NCBI GenBank assembly: GCA_016866785.1
Contig: VGLH01000027.1
Coordinates: 1 to 36,179 of the forward strand
Length of the DNA stretch: 36,179 nucleotides
Direction of reading: 5' to 3'
Origin: Candidatus Poribacteria bacterium
GTDB taxonomy: Bacteria > Poribacteria > WGA-4E > GCA-2687025
A program made the position numbers and the translations under genes. This document shows positions 25,624 to 34,346 of this stretch, one piece after another (the stretch's first letter is position 1; the number at the start of each line of letters is the position of its first letter). Under the pieces are notes generated by a model. It made no database searches. It worked only from the letters and a program-made list of their open reading frames with translations, and was not told where the DNA came from.

Positions 25624-27156
25624 ATGGCGGAGTTCCCTGTTCCCCAGCACTGCCCACACGACTACACGCTCGAGAGCGACACACCGCACGCCAACCCGTT
25701 CTTCATTCGGCTCGAAGCCACGTTCGTCCACGAGTCAGGCGCGACCATCGCGAGTCTGCCGGGGTTCTACGACGGCGATGGGGCGTGGAAGGTCCGGTTC
25801 ACGCCGACGCTCCTCGGTGTCTGGACGGGCATGACGAGCTCGGACGACCCGCAGCTCGACGGCATCGAACTGACGCCGCTGCAGTGTGTTCCCGGCTCCC
25901 ACATGCGCGTCCATGGTCGCGTGCGGATCGATCCCGACCATCCGCACCGGTTCCGGTTCGAGGACGGTACGCCGTTCGTGCCGCTGGGGTTCGAGTGCGA
26001 CTGGCTCTTCGCCCTGCACCAGGTCGATCCCGAGTCGTGCCGGACGCTCATCGATCTGATCGCCCGTCGTGGATTCAACGAGATCATCACGAACGTCTAC
26101 GCGCACACGGGGTTCTCGACCGCTGGCGACCCGCACGTCTACGGACCTCCCAAACTCTACGCCTTCGGGGGAACCAACGACGAGCCCGATCACTCCGCCA
26201 TGAACGTCGCGTTCTTCCGCGATTTCGACCGGATGATGGCGTATCTGCACGCGAAAGGGATCGTCGTCCACCTGATGATCCAGGTGCAGAACAAGAAGGT
26301 GCGGTGGGCGCAACGGCGGTCGCGCGAAGACGACCTGTTCTGGCGCTATGTCGTCGCCCGTTATCAGGCGTATGGGAACCTGGTGTGGGATGTCGGCAAG
26401 GAGAGCTACAACCTGTACCGCGAGACGGGCAGCCATGACTACACGCTGGACCGCATCGGTCTCATCCGAGAAGCCGATGCGTACCGCCATCTGGTCACCG
26501 TGCACGACGCGGTGGCGGGCTCCAACGCGCACAACTCCGTCGTGGATGACGCCTGCGACTTCGTCTCCGACCAGATCCATCTGCATGACACGGCGCTCTA
26601 CAACCGCGAAGCCGTGCGTCGCTGGCGGCTCCGCGACAAGCCCTACGTGAACATCGAGTACGGCTACGAGGAGGGCGCCGAGTCGCTCAAGACCTACCGA
26701 GGCGGCACGACGACCACGTGGGAGGATGTCCTGCTCTGGACGGTCGCCATCTACGTTGGCGGCGGGTATCCCGGGTACTACTACAGCAACACGTCGTGGG
26801 ATCTGATCGCTTACGAGCCTGAGCCTCCCGGATGGGCGCGCTACCAGCAACTGGTCGCGCTCCTGTCACAGGTGCAGATCAACCGCATGGTTCCCGACAA
26901 CGACTTCGTTGATCGCGGATTCTGCCTCGCGGAACCGGGCGAGCAGTACCTGGTCTTCCTGCCGGAGGGCGGCGACGTGCGACTCGACCTGACGGCTGTC
27001 CTGCCCGATGCGCCGCTCGAAGCCGAGTGGATGGCGCTCTACTCCGGCGAGCGTCGCGGCGAGCGCGTGGACGGGCGGGGGTTCACGACGCGCCTGACCA
27101 ACCCGCTGCCGGACGGGCAGACGCCATGCGTCGTCCTGGTGCGTCGCCAAGGCTGA
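25624..27156 (+). CDS. DUF5060/DUF4038 (apiosidase-like) glycoside hydrolase
   Basis: A 510-residue protein with an N-terminal Ig-like DUF5060 domain (about 1-90, with WKVRFTPTLLGVWTGM), a DUF4038-type TIM barrel (about 95-415; DGTPFVPLGFECDWLFAL, GFNEIITNVYAHTGF), and a small C-terminal beta domain (QYLVFLPEGGDVRLDL). Such proteins are related to GH140 apiosidases. Candidate catalytic acids are Glu in WDVGKESYN and Glu in PYVNIEYGYEEG. No signal peptide, so it may work in the cytoplasm. The ATG at 25624 has AGGAGG 6 nt upstream; an alternative start 48 nt earlier overlaps no better site. Converges on ackA with a 7-nt gap. Family call is good, substrate unknown. Confidence 0.85.
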   Translation: MAEFPVPQHCPHDYTLESDTPHANPFFIRLEATFVHESGATIASLPGFYDGDGAWKVRFTPTLLGVWTGMTSSDDPQLDGIELTPLQCVPGSHMRVHGRVRIDPDHPHRFRFEDGTPFVPLGFECDWLFALHQVDPESCRTLIDLIARRGFNEIITNVYAHTGFSTAGDPHVYGPPKLYAFGGTNDEPDHSAMNVAFFRDFDRMMAYLHAKGIVVHLMIQVQNKKVRWAQRRSREDDLFWRYVVARYQAYGNLVWDVGKESYNLYRETGSHDYTLDRIGLIREADAYRHLVTVHDAVAGSNAHNSVVDDACDFVSDQIHLHDTALYNREAVRRWRLRDKPYVNIEYGYEEGAESLKTYRGGTTTTWEDVLLWTVAIYVGGGYPGYYYSNTSWDLIAYEPEPPGWARYQQLVALLSQVQINRMVPDNDFVDRGFCLAEPGEQYLVFLPEGGDVRLDLTAVLPDAPLEAEWMALYSGERRGERVDGRGFTTRLTNPLPDGQTPCVVLVRRQG

Positions 27157-27163
27157 TCTGACA

Positions 27164-28354
27164 TCACTGTCTGGCGAGTGCTTCCACAGCGCGTCGGGCT
27201 TCGGTCGCAATCATCAGGTCTTCGCGCGAGCGGATCGTCAGGACGCGAACGCGGGAACCGTCGGCGCTGATCTCGGCATCGGGCGTGCACGAGGCGTTCG
27301 CCTCGACGTCCAGCCGCACGCCAAGGCATTCAATCCCCTGGCAGACGTCGGCTCGCAGGTTCGCCGCGTTCGCGCCGATTCCTCCGGTGAAGATCAGCGC
27401 GTCGATGCCTCCGAGCGATACGGCGAGCGATCCGATTGCCGAGCGCACGCGGGCGGCGTAGATGTCCAGCGCGAGACGCGCCCGGTCATTCCCTTGCACG
27501 GCGGCTTCCTCGACCTTCCGATAGTCCGAGGAAACTCCGGAAACGCCCAGCAAGCCTGAGCGACGGTTCAGGGCATCGTCGAGCTCGTCCACCGAGAGAC
27601 CGCGACGCCGCATGGCGTCGATCAGGATGCCCGGATCGACGTCGCCGCTACGCGTGCCCATCATCAGCCCTTCCATCGGCGTGAAGCCCATCGTCGTGTC
27701 GATGGCTCGTCCGCCGCGGATCGCAGCCGCCGACGCGCCGTTCCCCAGGTGGCAGCTTACCAACGACAGTTCCCCGACGTTGCGATCCAGCATCGCGGCA
27801 GCGCGTCGCGTGCAATACGCCTGGCTGATGCCGTGGAACCCGAAGCGGCGTATGCCCCAGTTCGCGTGCCATTCATAGGGCACGGCGTAGATCGTCGCGG
27901 CGGGAGGCATGTCGGCGTAGAACGCGGTGTCGAACACGGCGACATGGGTCGCGTCAGGCAGGGACTCCTGGGCGGCGTCGATGGCTTCCAGCGCAGGCGG
28001 ATTGTGGAGGGGAGCCAGCGAACAGAGCTCGGCGATGCGCGCCCTCACCGCCGTATCGACAATCGCGCTGTTGCGGAACCCGATGCCGCCGTGGACGACG
28101 CGGTGTCCGACGATCAGGTCCTTGCTTGCGGCGACTCCTAGGGCATCGACGGCGCACGCGGCCGCCTCGCGATGGTTCCGCGCGACGACCGCTTCGGCGC
28201 GTCGCGGGGTGTCACGCCATTCGAGCGACAGGACTGCCCGAGAACGGGCCCCAGCCCAGTCGACCAATCCCTCTGCGGTCGGCGTGGTCCCGAGGTCGTG
28301 GAACAGACTGAACTTCAGGCTGCTGGAACCGGCGTTCAGGACGAGGACGCGCAT
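27164..28354 (-). CDS. ackA: Acetate kinase
   Basis: A 396-residue kinase that interconverts acetyl phosphate plus ADP and acetate plus ATP. Signature 1 NAGSSSLKF (7-15), VGHRVVHGG (82-90), FDTAFY with catalytic Asp142, GFHG (172-175), HLGNGAS (202-208), GFTPMEGLMMGTRSGDVDPG (223-242) and FTGGIGAN are all present, with the family Glu in REDLMIA near the C-terminus. The ATG at 28354 gives the usual length and has GGAG about 9 nt upstream; the frame continues further 5' but without a better start. It is monocistronic here, divergent from a secreted protein gene. In related BMC pathways an acetate-kinase homologue regenerates ATP from acyl phosphate, so lactoyl or propionyl phosphate may be substrates; that is inference. 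Confidence 0.96.
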   Translation of the reverse strand: MRVLVLNAGSSSLKFSLFHDLGTTPTAEGLVDWAGARSRAVLSLEWRDTPRRAEAVVARNHREAAACAVDALGVAASKDLIVGHRVVHGGIGFRNSAIVDTAVRARIAELCSLAPLHNPPALEAIDAAQESLPDATHVAVFDTAFYADMPPAATIYAVPYEWHANWGIRRFGFHGISQAYCTRRAAAMLDRNVGELSLVSCHLGNGASAAAIRGGRAIDTTMGFTPMEGLMMGTRSGDVDPGILIDAMRRRGLSVDELDDALNRRSGLLGVSGVSSDYRKVEEAAVQGNDRARLALDIYAARVRSAIGSLAVSLGGIDALIFTGGIGANAANLRADVCQGIECLGVRLDVEANASCTPDAEISADGSRVRVLTIRSREDLMIATEARRAVEALARQ

Positions 28355-28474
28355 CGTTGTCGCTCCGAGAGAGTAGGCACTGGCTGAACAGAGTACCGCG
28401 AAACGGCGTTCCGCATCCAGCGAGGTGTTCCGAGTCGAGGAGCCGATCGGGTCCTTCGGCGAGATCGCCGGACG

Positions 28475-28503
28475 TTGACACAGCGGCGCGACGGAGCGAC
28501 ATT
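28475..28503 (+). promoter_or_regulatory. Probable sigma70-type promoter of the secreted CBM-like gene
   Basis: A perfect TTGACA (28475-28480) stands 17 nt before GACATT (28498-28503), which matches the -10 consensus at only three positions. The leader would be about 58 nt. The -35 box coincides with a TTG that would otherwise be an upstream start, favouring the later ATG. Confidence 0.5.
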
Positions 28504-28567
28504 CGGTATCGCCAGCACACGCGATGGGCGCGTCTCGCGGCGCGCTCGGAGAAGGGAGGCCATGTCG

Positions 28568-29188
28568 ATGAATCCGACTGCGATCTGCCGTCTTGTAGTC
28601 GTCGTGGCGGCATGTCTGTGTGTGTCGTCCGCTCAAGCCGTCGAAGTCGCGAATCTTCTACAGAACCCGGAGTTCGAGCTGGGCAAGCAGGGGTGGAGTA
28701 CGTGGGTGGAGGACGCCAATGCTGGCGCACTCGCCGAGCCCGACACGAACGAGAAGGTCAAGGGCAAGCAGAGCCTGTTGATCGACATCTTCGCCGCCGG
28801 TGGCGGAAAGCGCGTCGAACTGCATCAGAATCCGCTGAATCTCAAGGGCGGTTGGGCGCTCACCTACGCCATCTGGCTCAAGGGCGACAAGGTGCGCAAC
28901 GCGAAGATCATCTGCAACCACCGCGCTGATCCGTGGACGTCGTACGGGTCCAAGGACATTGTGATTCAGCAGGATTGGCAGGAGTTCTGGACGGCGGTCC
29001 AAGTGCCCGCCGACGATGCCATCGCCGGCATCTACCTGGAACTCCGAGACACGAAAGGCAAGGTGTGGGTCGACGCCGTCCGGCTGTTTCAGGGCGACTA
29101 CGTCGCGGATGGCACCATCGGGCAGAAGCCCCGAGCCGTCGAGCCGTCCTCGAAGCTAGCGACGACTTGGGCGGACGCCAAGAGGTAG
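28568..29188 (+). CDS. Secreted protein with a carbohydrate-binding-like beta-sandwich
   Basis: A 206-residue exported protein. The signal peptide (about 1-22) has a hydrophobic run VVVVAACLCVSS followed by AQA. The mature part is one domain resembling CBM4/9-type jelly rolls: ANLLQNPEFELGKQGWSTWV near its start, KGKQSLLIDIFAAGG, then TYAIWLKGDKVRNAKI and a closing GIYLELRDTKGKVWVDAVRLFQ strand. It probably binds a sugar or glycan outside the cytoplasm; no catalytic residues are apparent. GGAGG is 8 nt before the ATG at 28568 and only 2 nt before the ATG at 28562, so the later is chosen. The adjacent LamG protein has the same secreted, single-domain design. Confidence 0.75.
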   Translation: MNPTAICRLVVVVAACLCVSSAQAVEVANLLQNPEFELGKQGWSTWVEDANAGALAEPDTNEKVKGKQSLLIDIFAAGGGKRVELHQNPLNLKGGWALTYAIWLKGDKVRNAKIICNHRADPWTSYGSKDIVIQQDWQEFWTAVQVPADDAIAGIYLELRDTKGKVWVDAVRLFQGDYVADGTIGQKPRAVEPSSKLATTWADAKR

Positions 29189-29210
29189 CCCGCGCCGGAC
29201 AACCCCGACC

Positions 29211-29239
29211 TTGCGCGGCATGCGCGCATCCGATAGAAT
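29211..29239 (+). promoter_or_regulatory. Sigma70-type promoter of the LamG-domain gene
   Basis: TTGCGC (29211-29216) and TAGAAT (29234-29239) with a 17-nt spacer. The pair is identical to that at 20883-20911. Arms TGCGCG (29212-29217) and CGCGCA (29223-29228) form an inverted repeat across the -35 box and spacer, a position where a repressor could act. A 7-bp stem (GCGGACG 29258-29264 with CGTCCGC 29282-29288) lies in the leader. Confidence 0.65.
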
Positions 29240-29332
29240 GCGACCCGCCCGGCATGCGCGGACGACCGTCTCGCCCTGTTGCGTCCGCCAGCCTGCCGGC
29301 GTAGCCCGAAATGGACATGGAGGGTCCTTCCT

Positions 29333-30136
29333 ATGCAGATTCGTATCTCCAGGTTCTGTCTCGCAACGGCGTGCGTTGCCATCGCCATGTTCGTCGTGGC
29401 GGGTACGAGTCACGCCGTCATCGATCCCGCAACCGCCGTTGGCATCTGGCTCATGGACGAGGGTAAAGGCAACGACGTTGCCGACCTGTCCGCGATGAAG
29501 CTAGCCAGCAAGCTCGAAGGCGGGACGAAGTGGGTCGACGGTAAGTTCGACAAAGCCATCGAGTTCGACGGCAAGTCGGGACGCATGACGACTCCCGATC
29601 ACGAGAACCCCGCCGACGCCATCACCGTCTCGGTGTGGGCGAAGAGCCTGCTGCCTGCCTGGAACAACCACGGGTTTCTGGTCGAGAAGCGCGACGCGTA
29701 CATCCTTCACCCGAACCAGGGCGGTACGCTCGTCGCGTTCCCGGTCTGCAACGGCGGATGCTGGAACAAGCCGAACTCGTGGGATACTGGCGCCATCGGT
29801 CCCAAGGACATCACGCAGTGGCACATGTACACCGGCACGTTCGACAGCAAGACCGGGGAGTGGATCATCTACATCGATGCCGAACCGGCGAGCAAGCTGA
29901 ACCTCGACAAGGCGAAGATCACCGTAGAGAAGGGGCCCGTCCACATCGGCTATGATGAGTGCTGTGGCGGCCGGTTCGGTTCGGTCGTCATCGACGAAGT
30001 CGCCATCTTCAACATCGCCCTCAAGCAGGCAGACATCAAGTCGCTCTACGAGAAGGGCATCCACATGGCGGTCCTTGCCGTCGAGTCGAAAGACAAGGCG
30101 GCGGCGAAGTGGGGTGAGCTGAAGCTGGATCGCTAG
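29333..30136 (+). CDS. Secreted LamG/concanavalin-like domain protein
   Basis: A 267-residue exported protein with a signal peptide (about 1-27, ending TSHA) and one LamG_3-type beta-sandwich. Typical strands are AVGIWLMDEGKGNDVADLS (about 32-50), GGTKWVDGKFDKAIEFDGKSG, ITVSVWAKS, WHMYTGTFDSKTGEWIIYID and SVVIDEVAIFNIALKQADIKSLY. These domains bind glycans or proteins and are very abundant in poribacterial secretomes. No enzyme motif is present. The ATG at 29333 has GGAGG about 10 nt upstream; an earlier in-frame codon would precede the signal peptide by 18 residues and is not favoured. It has its own promoter and is followed by a hairpin. Confidence 0.85.
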   Translation: MQIRISRFCLATACVAIAMFVVAGTSHAVIDPATAVGIWLMDEGKGNDVADLSAMKLASKLEGGTKWVDGKFDKAIEFDGKSGRMTTPDHENPADAITVSVWAKSLLPAWNNHGFLVEKRDAYILHPNQGGTLVAFPVCNGGCWNKPNSWDTGAIGPKDITQWHMYTGTFDSKTGEWIIYIDAEPASKLNLDKAKITVEKGPVHIGYDECCGGRFGSVVIDEVAIFNIALKQADIKSLYEKGIHMAVLAVESKDKAAAKWGELKLDR

Positions 30137-30145
30137 CCAACCGCA

Positions 30146-30177
30146 GGAGCGCCCTCGAGTCCCGTCGCGGGCGCTCC
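30146..30177 (+). terminator. Hairpin after the LamG gene
   Basis: GGAGCGCCC (30146-30154) pairs perfectly with GGGCGCTCC (30169-30177) around a 14-nt loop, 10 nt after the LamG stop. There is no T-tract, so it may stop transcription weakly or protect the 3' end. Confidence 0.5.
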
Positions 30178-30317
30178 CGCAAACTCCCGCCACGTTGAAC
30201 CGACGCGAAGCCCACCTGTGTGCCAGCGACGTCTGCAGGCAGACCTCACGATGAACCGCCTCCGCGGCTGTTGAGCGAGTCTGTGGGTGCGACGCGTCGG
30301 GGGGATGTATAAACCTG

Positions 30318-30346
30318 TGGACACATAGGGCGTCGTGCTCTATGAT
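30318..30346 (+). promoter_or_regulatory. Sigma70-type promoter of the regulator-mqn-mnmE operon
   Basis: TGGACA (30318-30323) and TATGAT (30341-30346), each five of six to consensus, are separated by 17 nt. Transcription would start near 30353. Confidence 0.72.
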
Positions 30347-30497
30347 GGCGGCAGCATGTTGGAGAGACTGTACGTCCTGCGCGGTCCATGCGGTCCGCAT
30401 CCACGATCCGTTGGTGTCCATCGGTCGCGGCTGACGCAGATGTGTTCTGCGTCGGGACGGTTCGAGTAGCACGCCATTGCGCCCAAGCGGGATTCTG

Positions 30498-32078
30498 ATG
30501 AGCCGCACACGCAAGCCACCGGTCGTCGGTGGCACGAAAGCTCTTGCCAAGCGCGCTGACGGGATCACGGAGCAGGACTGGTACAAGCTCCTTGAGATCA
30601 GCCAGCGCGTCAACTCGTCGCTCGACGTGGAGGCGGTTCTTGAGCAGACGCTCGAGATGCTGACTCAGATCGTTCAGGCAGACGCAAGCTCCATCTGGTT
30701 GGTCGACGAGGACACCCGTGAGCTCTATTGCGCCATTGCGACGGGGAGTAAGGGCGAGCAGATCCGGCACATGCGCATCCCATGGGACGTGGGGATCGTG
30801 GGCTGGGTCGTGCAGAACGACAACTGGTACCTCACCACGGACGCCGTCCACGATGACCACCACGCTCGCGACGTAGCCGTCGAGGTCGGCTACGATGCCC
30901 ACACGCTGCTGTGCGTCCCGATGCACAGCCGCGGTCGGGTGGTCGGCTGTATCGAGGTCATCAACAAACTGATCGACGGCTCGTTCACCGACAAGGACAT
31001 GCTCCAGCTCTCGATCTTTGCGAACCTCGTCGGACTCGCCATCGATAACGCGCGGTTCTTCTCGCAGGTGCAGCAGGAGTACCTGAACCTTCGTCAGGAG
31101 CTCGGCGACCGGCGGATCGATCCACAGGCGATGGTGGCGACGAGCAGGAGCATGACCGAGGTCGTGGAGCTCGTCGAACGCGTTGCCCCGACCGACTCGA
31201 CCGTTCTGATCCGAGGCGAGAGCGGCACGGGGAAGGAAATCGTCGCCCAGACGATCCATTCGCTGAGCCTACGGGCGCGAGGTCCCTTCGTCGCGATCAA
31301 CTGCGGCGGCATCCCTGAGAATCTGCTGGAAAGCGAGCTCTTCGGTCACGAGAAGGGGGCGTTCACCGGGGCGACGGCGCGGCGGATCGGGCGGTTCGAG
31401 CTCGCCAAGTCGGGCACGCTCTTCCTGGACGAGATCGGCGACATGCCGCTGCCTCTGCAGACGAAGCTCCTGCGCGTGCTCCAGTCCCGGAAGTTCGAAC
31501 GACTCGGGGGGAACCAGGTTCTGGACGCCGATGTGCGGATCATCGCCGCCACGAACCAGGATCTGGAAGAGCTCATCCGTATGGATCGATTCCGCGAAGA
31601 CCTCTACTACCGGCTCAACGTCATCTCGATCTTCCTGCCGGCGCTCCGAGAGCGTCGCGACGACATCCTGCCCCTCGCTCACCACTTCATGTCACAGAGC
31701 GCTGCCAAGCTGCACCGCCATTCCGCCTCCCTGCACGCCGACACAGCGGCGGTTCTCATGAACCACGAATGGCCCGGCAACATCCGCGAGCTTGAGAACG
31801 CCATCGAGCATGCTCTCGTGCTGGCGCGAGCTCCGGAGATACGTCCGACAGACTTGCCGTTCAACGTCCGAAAGGGAAGCAACTCGGCGGGGCGCGATCA
31901 CGAGTACCCGGACTCCCTCGAGGAGGCGCAGCGCATCTTCCGGCGCGCTCACATTCGCGCCATGCTGGAACGGTTCAAAGGCAACCGCACGCGCGCCGCT
32001 GAGGCGCTGGACATCCAACGGACCTACCTATCGAGGCTCATCCGCGACCTCGAAATCGACAACGACGACGTCGACTGA
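30498..32078 (+). CDS. GAF-domain sigma54-dependent transcriptional activator
   Basis: A 526-residue bacterial enhancer-binding protein. An N-terminal GAF sensor domain (about 30-190; [20 protein letters not shown] start, [20 protein letters not shown]) precedes the AAA+ domain with Walker A GESGTGKE (240-247), the sigma54-contact loop GAFTGA (287-292) and Walker [10 protein letters not shown] (307-315). A C-terminal Fis-type HTH is seen in [20 protein letters not shown]. It would remodel sigma54 polymerase in response to a ligand bound by GAF. The ATG at 30498 is preferred to a TTG at 30477. No -24/-12 site was found in this window, so its targets are elsewhere. First gene of a run with 12-nt, 21-nt, 0-nt and overlapping junctions. 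Confidence 0.93.
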   Translation: MSRTRKPPVVGGTKALAKRADGITEQDWYKLLEISQRVNSSLDVEAVLEQTLEMLTQIVQADASSIWLVDEDTRELYCAIATGSKGEQIRHMRIPWDVGIVGWVVQNDNWYLTTDAVHDDHHARDVAVEVGYDAHTLLCVPMHSRGRVVGCIEVINKLIDGSFTDKDMLQLSIFANLVGLAIDNARFFSQVQQEYLNLRQELGDRRIDPQAMVATSRSMTEVVELVERVAPTDSTVLIRGESGTGKEIVAQTIHSLSLRARGPFVAINCGGIPENLLESELFGHEKGAFTGATARRIGRFELAKSGTLFLDEIGDMPLPLQTKLLRVLQSRKFERLGGNQVLDADVRIIAATNQDLEELIRMDRFREDLYYRLNVISIFLPALRERRDDILPLAHHFMSQSAAKLHRHSASLHADTAAVLMNHEWPGNIRELENAIEHALVLARAPEIRPTDLPFNVRKGSNSAGRDHEYPDSLEEAQRIFRRAHIRAMLERFKGNRTRAAEALDIQRTYLSRLIRDLEIDNDDVD

Positions 32079-32090
32079 CTCAGGAACCCC

Positions 32091-32930
32091 ATGACACCGA
32101 AGACCGTGACGGTAGCCCACTCGCCGGATTCCGACGACGCGTTCATGTTCTACGCCCTCGCGACCGACCGGCTCGATACGGGCGGGCTCGAGTTCCAGCA
32201 CATCCTGAGCGATATCGAAACGCTGAACCAGCGAGCCCACGACGAGAGGTACGACGTCAGCGCCGTCTCGATTCACGCCTTCGCCTACCTGGCGGACAAG
32301 TACGCCCTGCTCGCCAGCGGCGCAAGCATGGGCGACCGGTACGGGCCCAAGGTGGTCGCCAAGGAAGCGTTCCGCCTGTCCGAGCTTCGGAACCGTCTCA
32401 TCGCCATTCCCGGCGAGCGAACGAGCGCCTATCTCGCGCTCCGCATGGTCGAGCCGTCGATGCGGACGACCGTGGTACCCTTCGACCAGATCATCGATCA
32501 CGTGCTCGACGGCAAGGCGGACGCTGGGCTCATCATCCACGAAGGACAGCTCACGTACGCCGACGCCGGTCTGACGCAGATCATCGATCTGGGCGAGTGG
32601 TGGTATCAGGAGACGGGCTTGCCGCTGCCGCTGGGCGGAAACGTCATCCGACGTGCGATGGGCCCCGACCGTATCCGCCAAGTTGCGCGGCTGCTCCGCG
32701 AGAGCATCCAGTACGCGCTAGACCATCGCGAAGAGGCGCTGGCGCACGCGATGCGCTACGCTCGCGACCTCGACACGAGCCGCGCAGATCGCTTCGTCGG
32801 CATGTATGTCAACGAACTGACGGTCGATTACGGCGAGCGTGGCAGGCGCGCCGTCAGAACGTTCCTCGATCGGGCGCACGCCCTCGGTCTGATTCCCCAT
32901 GCGGTTCCAGTCGAGTTCGTCGACGCGTGA
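32091..32930 (+). CDS. MqnA/MqnD-family protein (probable menaquinone biosynthesis, futalosine route)
   Basis: A 279-residue protein of the MqnA/MqnD periplasmic-binding-like fold. It begins VTVAHSPDSDDAFMFYAL, the counterpart of the MqnD SPCPND segment, and has DVSAVSIHAFAYLADKYALLASGASMG, IPGERTSAYLALRM, ADAGLIIHEGQLTYADAG and WWYQETGLPLPLGGNVIRR, all at usual places. MqnD (1,4-dihydroxy-6-naphthoate synthase) is cytoplasmic, which fits the lack of a signal peptide. The motif SPDSDDAF differs from the usual SPCPNDTF, so a related activity is possible. No other mqn gene is in the window. It follows the regulator by 12 nt and precedes mnmE by 21 nt. Confidence 0.8.
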   Translation: MTPKTVTVAHSPDSDDAFMFYALATDRLDTGGLEFQHILSDIETLNQRAHDERYDVSAVSIHAFAYLADKYALLASGASMGDRYGPKVVAKEAFRLSELRNRLIAIPGERTSAYLALRMVEPSMRTTVVPFDQIIDHVLDGKADAGLIIHEGQLTYADAGLTQIIDLGEWWYQETGLPLPLGGNVIRRAMGPDRIRQVARLLRESIQYALDHREEALAHAMRYARDLDTSRADRFVGMYVNELTVDYGERGRRAVRTFLDRAHALGLIPHAVPVEFVDA

Positions 32931-32951
32931 CATCGCTCGCGAGACGACCCG

Positions 32952-34346
32952 ATGACGCGCGCTGCGCCGACGACAGACACCATCGCCGCCATCGCGACGG
33001 GTCGAACGCAGGCAGGAGTCGCCGTCATCCGTGTCAGCGGCGCCGACGCCCTCGCTTGCGTCATGCGCGCGTTCTCGCCAGCAGGTTCCGAGCGTCCCTT
33101 CTCCCTAGTTCCGCGACGAGCGACCCTGGGTTTCATCGTCGATCCCGACGACGGACACAGGATCGACGAAGTCCTGGTCGTCCACTTTCCAGCGCCCCGG
33201 AGCTACACGGGCGAGGACGTCGTCGAGGTCCACGCACACGGCGGGGTCGTCGTCTCGACCGCGATCCTCGACCTGCTGTGCCGGCAGGGGGCTCGTCTGG
33301 CAGGACCGGGCGAGTTCACGCAGCGGGCTTTCCTGAACGGCAAGCTGGACCTCGCCCAAGCGGAAGCCGTCGCCGACCTGATCGCCGCCGAGACGCGCGA
33401 GAGCGTCCGCGTCGCAGCCGCGCAGCTCGGCGGCGCGCTGTCGGATGCCGTGCGACGACTCCGCGACGCGGCGATGGACGTGTTGGCGGAACTCGAGGCG
33501 AGTATCGACTTCCCGGACGAAGACATCAAGACGGCTTCCTCCGAGCGACTCGCAGCGCAACTGTCGGAGACGCTCGACGGCGTCCGCGCGATCCTGGCGA
33601 CTGCCGACCGGGGACAGGTTCTGCGCGAAGGGGTTCGCGTCGCGATCATTGGGAAGCCGAACGTCGGTAAGTCGAGCCTTCTGAACGCGCTCGTGGGACG
33701 CCACCGCGCCATCGTGACAGACACGCCCGGGACGACGCGCGACGTCATCGAAGACGTGATCAACCTGCGCGGCATCCCGGTGCGTCTATCCGATACGGCG
33801 GGAATCCGTGAATCGTCGGATCCCATCGAACGCGAGGGAATCGAGCGGGCTCGGGCGACGGCTGAGTCGTCACAGCGTGTTGTTGTCGTCCTCGATACGT
33901 CATCTCCTCTCAATAACGATGACGAGTCGTTGCTGCGGACGGCGGATCCGAGTCGGACGGTCATCGTCCTCAACAAATCGGACCTTCCGACGCAGTGGGG
34001 AACCCAGGACCTGGCACGCCACATCGAGGCGCAAACCCCCGTCGTCGAGCTCTCGTTGAAGACGATGGCTGGGTTCGAGGCGCTTGTCACGACGCTCGAA
34101 CAGAGCTCTTCTGGTGGTGCTGCAGATATGGAGCCGATGGTTTCGAACATCCGCCACCGGGAAGCCCTCGAAGCTGCGGCGACCGCGCTGAATCACGCCG
34201 TCGATACGCTGCGCCGAGCGCTTCCGCCGGAACTGGTCGCGGTCGATGTCCACGCGGCGATCCACGCATTTGGGCTGGTGCTGGGCGATACCGTCTCGGA
34301 AGACGTGCTCGACCGCATCTTCTCCCGCTTCTGCATTGGCAAGTAG
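32952..34346 (+). CDS. mnmE: tRNA modification GTPase MnmE
   Basis: A 464-residue GTPase that, with MnmG, makes 5-carboxymethylaminomethyl-uridine at U34 of certain tRNAs. N-terminal TIAAIATGRTQAGVAVIRVSG (10-30) and PGEFTQRAFLNGKLDLAQAEAVADLI (119-144) are the folate-binding and helical parts. The inserted G domain has G1 GKPNVGKS (234-241), DTPGTTRDVIED (257-268), G3 DTAG (281-284) and G4 NKSD. The C-terminal FCIGK (460-464) with its essential Cys is complete. Length is normal. The next gene's ATG follows the TAG stop directly. It is the third tRNA-modification gene in the window after tadA and miaA. Confidence 0.98.
   Translation: MTRAAPTTDTIAAIATGRTQAGVAVIRVSGADALACVMRAFSPAGSERPFSLVPRRATLGFIVDPDDGHRIDEVLVVHFPAPRSYTGEDVVEVHAHGGVVVSTAILDLLCRQGARLAGPGEFTQRAFLNGKLDLAQAEAVADLIAAETRESVRVAAAQLGGALSDAVRRLRDAAMDVLAELEASIDFPDEDIKTASSERLAAQLSETLDGVRAILATADRGQVLREGVRVAIIGKPNVGKSSLLNALVGRHRAIVTDTPGTTRDVIEDVINLRGIPVRLSDTAGIRESSDPIEREGIERARATAESSQRVVVVLDTSSPLNNDDESLLRTADPSRTVIVLNKSDLPTQWGTQDLARHIEAQTPVVELSLKTMAGFEALVTTLEQSSSGGAADMEPMVSNIRHREALEAAATALNHAVDTLRRALPPELVAVDVHAAIHAFGLVLGDTVSEDVLDRIFSRFCIGK

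Larger units (their letters stand above)
30137..30497. other. Intergenic region and long leader of the sigma54-activator operon
   Basis: About 360 nt. It holds the LamG hairpin, the promoter at 30318-30346 and then a leader of about 145 nt. The leader contains the palindrome ATGCGGTCCGCAT (30388-30400) and a perfect 8-bp hairpin, GACGCAGA with TCTGCGTC (30433-30453). A 37-codon frame from the ATG at 30356 ends at a TAG near 30469 but has no convincing ribosome site. Confidence 0.6.

Noticed and set aside
30356-30469. 37-codon frame in the leader of the sigma54 activator
   Set aside because: No clear ribosome site, no recognisable protein pattern and no attenuator-type repeat codons.
32091-32930. 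Reading the MqnA/MqnD-family protein as a periplasmic binding protein of an ABC importer
   Set aside because: No signal peptide or lipobox and no permease genes nearby; the segments fit MqnD-type enzymes better.
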